Part shown: positions 22,796-32,798 of the stretch, piece after piece
How positions within the stretch are numbered: position 1 is the first letter of the stretch
Layout: every line of letters starts with the position of its first letter
Assembly: GCA_905250025.1 (NCBI GenBank)
Contig: CAJNOJ010000076.1
Location: 310,001-374,000, forward strand
Length of the DNA: 64,000 nucleotides
Origin: Adineta ricciae
Lineage: Eukaryota > Rotifera > Eurotatoria > Adinetida > Adinetidae
Reading direction: 5' to 3'
Translations under genes and position numbers: made by a program
The notes under the pieces: model-generated
What the model was told of the DNA's origin: nothing
What the model saw: the letters and a program-made list of their open reading frames with translations, nothing else
The model's database searches: none

Positions 22796-24752
22796 CTAGG
22801 AATCAAATGTTTGTTGAGCATTGTTAAGAGCTTGTTCGAGTTCCTTCAAATTATTTTCCAATGATTTGACTTCGTCATCACGTCCAGCTATTCGAGCTTG
22901 TCGGATATATTCCGTTACTTGATAGACTTGTTGAACAAGTGGATTAAGTTCCTGGGCTTGTACTAATATATTACGATCAACGGTTGGTCTCCAACCAGAC
23001 ACTTCTGTTTTCACTCGTGTCGGAGAATCAAGAGGACCAACTCGCGATGCTAATTCGACTTTTGCTAAACGTTCAGATTCATTTCGTTCCTCAAGTAATC
23101 GAATACGCTCTTCACGTGCACGTTGAACGTCATCGTCACTCGGCAGACGACGTGTTGAAATGGAATAGTTTTGTAGAAGATGTATTGCATACATTCGAAT
23201 ATTTCGACAAAGCGCAGAGTAACGAATTTGAGATGATGTATCGTTTTCATCTATGTTTGGACAAGATTCGCCTAGCTTTGCGATATATTTACTAAAAGAA
23301 AAGAAAAGGATGAATTTTTTATGAAAAATCTCTTTCAACTTACGATGTTGAATCAATCGTTTCGTAACACGATGTTATTCGACGATATAATCGCTGACCA
23401 TCAATCAATTGATGTTTAGTCTCTCCGGTTCTAGAAAGATGAGAGTGCTTTCTTTCGTTTGGATTTTATTGAAAAATTCTTACAAAAGAGATTCAACAAT
23501 TGCTGAATATGTTGGATGAATTTTTCCCAGTTCATTCTGAGCTTCGATAATTTTCTAAAATAGAAAAGACAAAGAATAAATTTTATGAAATTTTGTTGGA
23601 AATTGAATTTACTTCATAGCGCACTAAAACTTCATCTTTATCCGTTTTTTTGAAACGAATTTGATCGTAACGTCGCTGTAAGATTTGTTGACATGATCGG
23701 CAAATACGAAGATACTCTTCATGACTTCCTCCATCTTTTAAACTCAAATTTGGATCATCGACACCAGCCGTTGATGTTACACTGGTTAAACTATTCGACC
23801 GTTGAAGAGTCACACCGTTCGTCGTTGATTTATTCAAGAGTCCTGATGATGATGATGGTGTATTTGGTTCAATTAAGTATCCTAAAACGAATTCGTTTGA
23901 TTAGAAATATTTCTCAAAGGATTTAAATTGCTAGTTCAATTATAAGGATTATCAAAACAAATGGTACTCAAGATAATAGGCGTTAACCCCGTTTTCGATT
24001 TTCATTCCTCAACTGAGTAAAGAATTCGCTTACGAGCCATTGAAAATGGAAGAAATTGCGAACATTCGTTGCATATGACGAATCCATCTAGACGACAGTG
24101 ATGTTTGCGTCTAGACAATCCGAATGATTTTGCACATGATGGACATAACGATACTTTAGAATCATCTAACCAATCAACAATACGTTGTTCGTATTCTAAA
24201 CAAAGGATAGACAATGAAAGAATAGAATAAAACTGTTTGTGAAATTCGTACTTCGCCGTTCTTTTGGATTAGAACTTTTCGGTACACTCTCTTCGGTACT
24301 TGTCAATCGTTCCAATCGAAGCAGTAGACAAGTTGTTTCCAGAGACATCTGATCGTGTTTATTCTTTCGAAACTTTTTAAATGCTTCATTGTGCGAACAA
24401 ATATATCCATTGGGTGAATGTTGTTGCTGTTGTTGTTTTGTAGAAGAGTCGTATGGATCAATTGAAAAATATTGTGCATAAATATTCGATTGTTCATTGG
24501 GAATTGTAGTGAAATTATCTTGAACACTTTTTATCTTTTGTTTGGCGAATGACAATAAGCCTACGAGATCAACGATCAATTATTGAAATAAATTTCGAAT
24601 TCAATTCAGTTTTATTTACCTTTGACAGTCGACGAAGATTGTTTCATATGCACATCTTGAAAATGTACGTGTAACATTTCCATCGTTGACATGTCCAGAT
24701 GACACTGTGGACATATGAAACCTTCTCGGACATCATTTACCGTCGGTAGCAT
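22796..24752 (-). CDS. RBSN: Rabenosyn-5-like endosomal effector (FYVE protein), shortened
   Basis: Seven exons (24620-24752, 24252-24560, 24034-24195, 23613-23881, 23484-23554, 23344-23430, 22796-23291) give 508 residues. Order: an N-terminal C2H2-like finger (EGFICPQCHLDMSTMEMLHVHFQDVH), a helical linker, a FYVE-type finger (CPSCAKSF...RRKHHCR...CNEC, completed by CRSC after a long insert), and a C-terminal helical hairpin (LVQQVYQVTEYIRQARIAGRDDEVKSLENNLKELEQAL) like the Rab-binding region. This matches rabenosyn-5, which links Rab4/Rab5 and PI3P on early endosomes to Vps45 and recycling. It is much shorter than the vertebrate protein (about 784): the C-terminal NPF motifs and second Rab-binding hairpin are absent. 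One FYVE zinc ligand is Asp (CRLDG instead of CRxCG). Confidence 0.87.
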
Positions 24753-25017
24753 AATTTTTCTATGAATGATCGTTTCATGTATCGTATGTTTGAACTTATC
24801 TCTGTGCTGTACAACACTAGCGACATCTAACTTGAAGAAAAGTGAATTCTATCCGATAGAAATTGTGACAATTCTAAGGAAATTCGAAACTATGAACATA
24901 TAAATAGAAATTCGAAAAACGACCGAAAAATAAACAGATTGATAAAACACGCCAATCAATTTCTACTGGATACCTTCTGTTTATTTTTTTTCTTTAATCA
25001 TTTCGTGTTGCTTAGTC

Positions 25018-27301
25018 ATGGAAGATCTTGGTATAGTTTCTTTCTTTTCATGTAAACTTAAGTTCATCCATTTGACTTTTTTAAATTAGATCAACTTCTG
25101 ACTGAGCTACAACATGTTAGCCAACGAACAAGAAATGTTTATGAAAATCATGAAAGTGAAACTCGATTGGAACCTATTGTACTTAATCGAAATCCACCTG
25201 CACATCGAACTCAAACACTGAATTTAATTCGGCCTGATTCCATACTCGAACCAGTTGGTTGTTCGACGACGAAGAGAAACGTGAATAACTTTCGTTTTCG
25301 TATATTTTTAGGATCCAATTCCACCTAAGAGTGTCGCTGAACTTGATCAACTTCTTGAAGCACTTAGTAAAGCAAAAGAAACAATGAGAAAAGAAATGCA
25401 AAGTATGGCCGAAAGATGTTTCGAGAAAATTCAGCAAGAAAATTGTTCTTTTTCTAGAAGATCAAACAGCACGAACAGCAAATTCTACCCCGACAAAGTC
25501 GATCAATGGTGCAGACGAGTCTTCCCAGAAAAATGCTAAATCAATTGATGATTTAATTGACAGTTTGAATGATACAACTGAAACAATCAAATCAAATTCA
25601 AGAAAAAAGTACTGAAAAGCAACAAATGAAAATGCTTTTTTCCTAATCAATTTCTCTCCGATAGATCTTCCTCCACGAAACATACATCGAAAAAGTCTTC
25701 GGCAACAAAAGAATTGGAGAATCTTATGGAATCATTGAGTAATTTCAAATTTTCACCACAGGTTAGTTTCATTTTCCAAAAAAGACACAAACGAAATATC
25801 ATTTCACATTTGATAGGCATCCCAAGCACATATTCCACCGTGTTTATCGCCAACATCTGACCAGATCGCAACGAAAAAGACATCATCCATTTCACAACAA
25901 TATCCAATCTGTCAGTCTTGTCAGCAACCAATCATAGGACAGGTAATTGTCTTAAGAAACTCGTTGAAAGTTATCTGATCGCGTTTCGATATACTTTTCT
26001 AGCAAAAAATTACGTATGTAGCTCATTGAATGATGGTTCATAGGGTTTTTGTCTAGGCCTGCGCTCTGCTCTAACGAAATCTTTTCTTAACAATGGTTTT
26101 CAAATCATCTTTTCTTTCTTTCTTCTCGAAATAGGTCATCACCGTACTTGATCGTTCCTATCATCCCGAACATTTGCGTTGTACAGCATGTAACATCGAA
26201 ATTGGTCGCAAAGATTTCTATGAAAAATCTGGCAAACCTTATTGTGAACATGACTATCGACGTTTGTTTGCGCCAAAATGCACTCGTTGCGATCAACCCA
26301 TTATTGATGTAAAACAAACAACCTCAGTTTCTCTCCGGATTCGATATGAATTATTCGACTTTTTTTTTTGAAGGTGATGATAACGGCCTTGAATCGCAAT
26401 TGGCACCCAGAACATTTTCTTTGTGAACTATGCCAACGGCGAGTCGGTGAAGATGGTTATCATGAAAAAGATGGCTATGCTTATTGTCGGTAGGTTCAAT
26501 ACAATGTGAAATATGAAATAAAAATAACTAGTAATTGTTTTTCAGGGAATGCTATATGAACAATTTCGTTCCCAAATGTCTTGGCTGCAAACAGACGATT
26601 GTTGACACTTATATTCAAGCCCTTGGTGGTCATTATCATAAGAATTGTTTTGTTTGTCAAGTAAATATCAATCAACTTGCTAGTGTAAATCGAGATGATC
26701 TTTCATAGCTACATGTATCAGTTGATCAGAAAAACCTTCACTCGACAGGCGCATATTTATTTACTCTGCACTTCTTCAACATGTGCTAATGATTTTGTTC
26801 AAGATCGTCGCCTATGTCTCGATCATATTCTCAATAATCCAAAATGTTCATGTCTAAGTTTGACTTTTATTGCTCCATTTAAGAATTAGTCTGACGTTTG
26901 TGATAATGAGAATCATAAATCCCACGTGTACCAATATTAGTATTTAACAGCCGATTAAAACTTAACGATTTCGATTTAGGAATGCTCACAGCCATTTCTA
27001 ACTGGTTCATTCTATGAACACGATCATCAGCCTTTATGTGAATTACATTATCATCAACGGCGTGGATCACTTTGTTCATCGTGTCAGAAACCCATTGGGT
27101 AAATTCGATTGTGTCTTTGTTGAAATATTCGTTCGATTTTCTCTTCGTTCTAGTGGTCGATGTATAACTGCCATGGGTAGAAAATACCATGTCGAACACT
27201 TCATATGTTCTTATTGTACACGTCAACTACAGAATGGTACATTCAAAGAATATCAAAACAAACCCTATTGTCACCCTTGTTTTATCAAATTATTTGCTTG
27301 A
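25018..27301 (+). CDS. PXN: Paxillin/Hic-5 family focal-adhesion adaptor
   Basis: Eleven exons (25018-25030, 25090-25253, 25312-25402, 25458-25608, 25665-25761, 25817-25942, 26135-26308, 26374-26489, 26546-26660, 26980-27098, 27154-27301) join in phase to 437 residues. It starts with an LD motif ([12 protein letters not shown]); others follow ([37 protein letters not shown]), then four LIM domains opening with CQSC, CTRC, CLGC and CSSC. This is the paxillin layout: LD motifs bind FAK, vinculin and parvin, and the LIM domains target integrin adhesions. The first coding exon is only 13 nt. The intron at 26661-26979 (319 nt) is much longer than the rest. It diverges from rabenosyn-5 with 265 nt between starts and is followed 142 nt later by CCT7. 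Confidence 0.92.
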
Positions 27302-27389
27302 ACAGTCTTTCAATATAGATAGTGTGTTAAATCTAACTAATAAATGGAAATAATCGAAGAGAATTTATTTCGAAATGACATGTTGCTTT

Positions 27390-27403
27390 TGTTTTTTTTT
27401 CAG
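27390..27403 (+). other. Likely trans-splice acceptor before CCT7
   Basis: A T-run ending in CAG lies 40 nt before the CCT7 ATG and about 100 nt after the paxillin stop codon. No upstream exon or room for a normal promoter is evident. Confidence 0.55.
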
Positions 27404-27443
27404 ATCTAAAGAAACTATCTTTCGTTCAGCATCGAATACCAAA

Positions 27444-29397
27444 ATGCAACCAATGATCATTATTCTCAAAGAAGGTACCGATTCGGCTCAAGGCAAATCG
27501 CAAGTTTTATCGAACATCAATGCTTGTCAAGCCATTGGTGAAGCTATTCGTACAACCTTAGGTCCACGTGGTATGGATAAATTGATTGTTGATAATCGTG
27601 GCAAAGCAACAATCTCGAATGATGGTGCAACGATTCTTAAACTATTGGAAGTTGTTCATCCAGCAGCACGTACACTTGTGGACATTGCTAAATCGCAGGA
27701 TGCTGAAGTTGGCGATGGAACAACATCTGTTGTTTTATTGACAAGTGAAATCTTGAAAAATGCTCGAACGTTCGTTGAAGATGGAATGCATCCGACAATT
27801 ATTATTCGTGCTATTCGAAAAGCAACAGCATTGGCAACGAAGAAAATCCGAGAAATCGCAATTAATGTTAAAAAGGATGATGTCAAGTGCGTTGTGAGAA
27901 GATTGATTCTCCAGTTAAGAGTTTCTTTGTTGAATATTTAGAGAACAACGCGCTCTATTGGAAAAATGTGCACGAACAACATTAAGTTCCAAATTGATTG
28001 CACGACAACGTGATTTTTTTGCCAAGATGGTCGTCGATGCTGTTCTTATGTTAGATGAACTACTTCCATTGAACATGTATGTTTCATTAACTAATCATCG
28101 CGACATAATCTTTTGTATTTGCTCGTCTAGGATTGGAATGAAGAAAGTAACCGGTGGTTCACTCGAGGTATGAGATTTATAAAGGAAATGATCTTTTCTC
28201 TAAAATTTGCCCTTTTACTTTCTGTTAAGGAATCGCGTCTTGTTGACGGTGTTGCATTTAAAAAAACATTCTCGTATGCTGGTTTCGAAATGCAACAAAA
28301 GAAATACTTAAAGCCGAAAATAGCTTTACTCAATATTGAATTGGAACTTAAAGCTGAACGTGACAATGCTGAAATCCGTTTAGACAATGTTGCTGTAAGA
28401 TTTTATTGGACAATCACTCTAGAAACACCTTTTCTATTATCATTAGGAATATCAAAAAATTGTCGATGCTGAATGGTCAATTCTCTACAGTAAACTCGAA
28501 AAACTTCATGCGGCTGGCGTTAATGTTGTTCTTTCTAAATTACCAATTGGTGATGTCGCAACGCAATACTTTGCTGACCGGTAAGAGTTTTGTTTGGTCG
28601 TCATCGGACGAAACTTGATTTTGTTTTAGAGACATGTTTTGTGCTGGTCGTGTGCAAGACGATGATCTTAAACGTACGCAAAAAGCTTGCGGTGGTGCAA
28701 TAATAACAACAGTCGAAAATCTGGATGATAAAACTCAACAAGTATTAGGTACATGTGAAGTTTTAGAAGAGATTCAAATTGGCTCGGAACGTTATAACTT
28801 TTTTACTGGTTGTCCCAAAGCTAAAACGGCAACAATGATTTTACGTGGTGGTGCCGAACAGTTCATTGATGAAGTTGAACGGTCATTACATGATGCAATC
28901 ATGATTGTTCGACGTGCGGTGAAGAATGATTCGATTGTTGCTGGTGGTGGTGCAATTGAAATGGCTTTAAGTCGTACTTTACGCGAATACAGTCGAACAG
29001 TAGCCGGTAAAGAACAGTTAATTATCGCTGCATATGCTAAAGCATTCGAGGTTATACCAAGACAGTTATGTGAAAATGCTGGTTTTGATGCAACAAATAT
29101 TTTAAACAAACTTCGACAAAAACATGCTGAAAGTAGGCGTTCAATATACGAATCTATCACTTCTAGTTTTTTCTTTTCATTTTCTTAGACAACACTTGGT
29201 TCGGTGTTGATATTATGCATGAAGATGTTACAGACAATCTCGCTGCTGCAGTCTGGGAACCTGCTGTTGTGAAAATCAATGCTATAACAGCAGCAAGTGA
29301 AGCTGCTTGTTTAATCTTAAGTGTTGATGAAACAATTAAAGTACCTAAATCATCAGCTGAACCATCGAATGCTGCTCGTGCCATGAATATGGTCTAA
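27444..29397 (+). CDS. CCT7: T-complex protein 1 subunit eta (cytosolic chaperonin CCT)
   Basis: Seven exons (27444-27886, 27942-28076, 28131-28167, 28230-28394, 28447-28580, 28630-29132, 29189-29397) give 541 residues, the normal CCT length. The group II chaperonin signatures are present: [14 protein letters not shown] and the ATP-binding [10 protein letters not shown] and [14 protein letters not shown] near the N-terminus, and [11 protein letters not shown] in the returning equatorial domain. The start [11 protein letters not shown] and the block [15 protein letters not shown] identify the eta subunit. It forms one of eight positions in the TRiC/CCT ring that folds actin and tubulin. An in-frame Met lies at 27375, but the splice acceptor at 27403 removes it. 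It lacks the Gly/Arg tail seen in the human protein. Confidence 0.94.
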
Positions 29398-29810
29398 AAT
29401 AAGATGAATGAGTGGTGGTGACTTTTGTTATTCTTGTTACAATTGTTAAACGGTTTATAAGTCACTTCGTTTTTTTGTAGGCAACTGCGTGACGTGTTTT
29501 TTTTCCTCCCACCTTCCTCTTTTCGAACTTCAGTTAAACATGTTACACTTAAAAAGCGAACGCTTAAGCATCTAATGTCTTCTTTTTTTATTAACAAAAA
29601 ATATAACCGATCAAACAAAGAAACAAAAATATCCAATATTTCCCATAGTGATTGTTAATTTATTCGACGAAGGAAAATATTTTCGATGACGTCAGGAGGT
29701 TTAAACATACTTTTATCGTCATAAGATAAATATTGCTCGTTACATGTTTGACTAAGATTCGCAAGTGAAAAAGAAAAACACGATTTTCTTTCAAAAATTA
29801 AAGTCATATT

Positions 29811-29827
29811 TTACCATTTTTTTTCAG
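29811..29827 (+). other. Likely trans-splice acceptor before the 29842 gene
   Basis: A T-rich tract ending in TTTTTTTTCAG lies 14 nt before the ATG, with no upstream exon visible. Confidence 0.45.
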
Positions 29828-29841
29828 AATATACAATAGTT

Positions 29842-30653
29842 ATGTCAGTATGTCTGTCTTCAACAATTAAGTACCAACTAACATGTTGCCCAACGATTCA
29901 CGATGTTCCATCGGAAGTAAATCATTTGTTGATATTAAATATCATATGATGCATCTTTTATCAAATACATAGATCGATGGTGCAACATTCTTCGCTGTAT
30001 CAGATACTTGTTTGCTTCTAATCAATAATAGTGTTGATCGTCTTCTCCTATTCGACCTTTCATTATCCTCATTGAAAACTCACGACATCGACTGGCCAAG
30101 TGACACTCACGGAGCTATTCGAGATATTTGTTGGGCAAAACATATCAATTCATTTTTAATCCTAGGTGAAAATGCTCTTTGTTCATATTCACCCATCTCA
30201 AAACAACTAGTAATTCAATTACAAACGCCCTCATCTAATGATCAGTTTTGGTCATTGACCGTTCTTGGATGTGATGCTTTTGTTTTACATCGATGTGATA
30301 CTCTTTATCGGTATTGTTTACCATCGTGGATACTGACACGCACGTGGTCACGTGCAGATTTAATATCTTCCGCTGATCAAGATCAGTACATTGGACAAAT
30401 TCGTGCGCATTCATCGGCGGGCACAATAGCATTGTTAATTCGGTTGAAACGAAATCGTCAGTGGCGAATTGATCTGTTTGATCGAACAATGCGAAAACTG
30501 TTTTCCGGAGAAATTATTCGAATGGCTTCAGCTTATCCAAAACTACAACTTCAACCGTCTTGTGGACAGTATGCACAATGGACATTAACGAATGAAAAAT
30601 ATATTTGGTCACTCAATTCTAAAGCTCATTTTCTAGAACGATACACTAGATAA
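29842..30653 (+). CDS. Uncharacterised 251-residue protein, possibly beta-propeller-like
   Basis: Two exons (29842-29916, 29973-30653) join in phase. The sequence alternates short hydrophobic strands with polar turns (for example IRDICWAKHINSFLILGENALCSYSP, and SWSRAD-type turns), the texture of WD40 or NHL propellers. I see no canonical WD or NHL repeat, and 251 residues would make only four to five blades. No signal peptide or membrane segment. It follows CCT7 on the same strand after 444 nt. I do not recognise the family; the coding call rests on the clean 680-nt frame, the spliced first exon and the strong acceptor before the ATG. Confidence 0.6.
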
Positions 30654-31533
30654 AAGTAGGGGTGTTTTTTATTTTGTTCAAAAGAGTTATGAGAGAAAAA
30701 TGATTTTGTATTGTCATATTCAGGATGAGATGTATGTTTTCGGCACCGAAGAATAGAGATTGTAACGGTATGATCGAATATGAATCTGTCAGAAGAGTAA
30801 AAGTAATCGTTAAAATAAGTACAAATTATATTTCGATTCGATGCAATTTTTATAATTTTGGTCATGTATATATTTTCCCCTATGTCTTTTTCTTCGATGT
30901 TATAAAATAAATATTTTTAATGCCACCTAAAGTATGCTTCATTTACGATCATTACAACCAATATGGCGCTTCACAAAGATCATAGCATGTTTGTTGTAGA
31001 ACATTGAGTACATCCGTATTGGCTTTCTTCATGCGAGGAGTACACTCGTTCATGCAAGGCAATCGATAGTTTGTAAATATTGACTTTATCAGTATCGATG
31101 TTCATTACAACATATATCCTCTATTTATCAATAAAGAATATGAATACGAGTACCTATTTCAGACAGAATCAGTACGAATATTCCTCTTCGACCCGAGAGG
31201 TACACACTAAACGTCAGTGAGTAAGTATACATTATGATAATAACTTTTGTTATCAGTTGTTTCTCGACAGTTGGCGAATATCAAACATGTCTAACACATG
31301 TTGAAGATATAGACTACTTTTCAATCTTTTGTTCAGTGAATATCTTTGTTTTTAGAAATGGAACTTTTGCTCCATATTGTGACAGCGTTATTAATAAGAT
31401 CCTTCCAAGCATAATAATCGAGTGCTCAAATGAAAATCTTCATCAGGAAAAAAACACTAGATTTCTCTTAAATATGTTTTTGAATATCATCTATCGTACG
31501 ATCTCAACAATACGTTTTTTTAGTGGCTGCCGC

Positions 31534-31559
31534 TGTTGTTGTTGTTGTTGTTGTTGTTC
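31534..31559. repeat. (GTT)n microsatellite
   Basis: About nine GTT units in a row in non-coding sequence. Confidence 0.85.
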
Positions 31560-32631
31560 TGGCAGTGAGTAACTATGCTGCTTAGTGAATAGAACAAATA
31601 ACAGAATCATAAAAAAAAGAAAAGGGAAAAATAATAAGTCTATCTTTTTCTTCTTAGACATGAGAATATGATACATTTGTAGAGAACCAGAGAAAAAAAC
31701 ATATTTTTTCCTTTTATGAGCAATTAATTGCTTGTTGATGTTTCATATTCTTGAGCAAAGCAGAAATTGCTGATCAACAGTGACAACTGACATAAGTTTC
31801 ATCGTTCATTGCATTCAACGAGAAAAGAATGAAGAAAAAAAGAAACTTTTTAAAATAACTTCTTATTTTTTTTCTCTTTCGCGTTAGATTTTACATCCCC
31901 AAATGTTTGTTTTTGTTTCTTTTCTGTCTCAATTTTGTGTAATTCTTTTTACCTTCTACGCGCGCATATCTATCTATATATAAATATAAAACACGAGTAA
32001 CTTGTACTCCGCTCTTCTCAACGTCTGCGACTTGAATAAGAAAAGAGAAAAAAAGGAAGAGAGAAAAACTGGTGTATATATTCTACACGTGTAACTTTCC
32101 TTTTTAGCTGCAAATACAACTGCATACATTCACTTTCTTCTCTTCGCTTACATCTTCTTTTTTTTTTGTTTGACACGCACACTGTTTCGTGGCTTTTGTG
32201 TGCCTTTGTATCGACGTCTTTTTTTTTCTTCTCTGGGTTCTCGAGCGCACAAACACATACGCAAAATCGTCATTTGTATTTTTATACCCTCATTGCGCTT
32301 TCTTTCTCCTCATTGCTTGTTGACGTCGCCTGGCGTTTTTTCTTCTTCTTCTTCATCTTTCTTTCTCCTTCTCTCTTTCGTGTGTTTGCGTGGCCTGTAC
32401 GCACGTTCTTCGTCTTCTTTTTCTTCTCTTTTCTCTCTGATTCTACAATGCCAACATCATGAGCGCCGCCCGACTGATCGACACTCGACGACTACACGCT
32501 TTGGGTAGTTGAAAGAATCGAATGGCAGCAGTGGCAACAGCAGCAAAAACTAGAAATAACAACGACACCAATAACTTTGCATTCAATCTTTGATATTACA
32601 TAGTTGGATTACTTCTTGTTTTGTATAACTC

Positions 32632-32654
32632 TGTGTGTGTGTGTGTGTGTGTGT
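32632..32654. repeat. (TG)n microsatellite
   Basis: Eleven TG units upstream of the MNT-like start codon. Confidence 0.9.
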
Positions 32655-32798
32655 ATTTTTCTCCCTCGCCCTCTCTCGTTAACCAACTTCATCTATCCAT
32701 CCATCCAACGCACGTTACTACTATCGTTTGATATCTTTGAAAGGAAAACGAGAACCATTTCGAAACAATATTACATACCTGTAAAATAATCAATCACG

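Larger units (their letters stand above)
30654..32798. other. Long non-coding region upstream of the MNT-like gene
   Basis: More than 2 kb without a supported gene, unusual in this compact window. It has a GTT repeat (31534-31559), extended CT-rich tracts from about 31850 to 32460 and a GT repeat (32632-32654). Frames on the CT-rich part translate to Phe/Ser-rich low complexity and are not believable proteins. Probably the promoter, 5' UTR or regulatory region of the transcription factor that follows. Confidence 0.55.

Noticed and set aside
26695..26889. Frame inside the long paxillin intron
   Set aside because: No homology or splice logic. The intron is simply longer than usual.
32166..32508. 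Two overlapping Phe/Ser-rich frames
   Set aside because: CT-rich low-complexity DNA translated in two frames.
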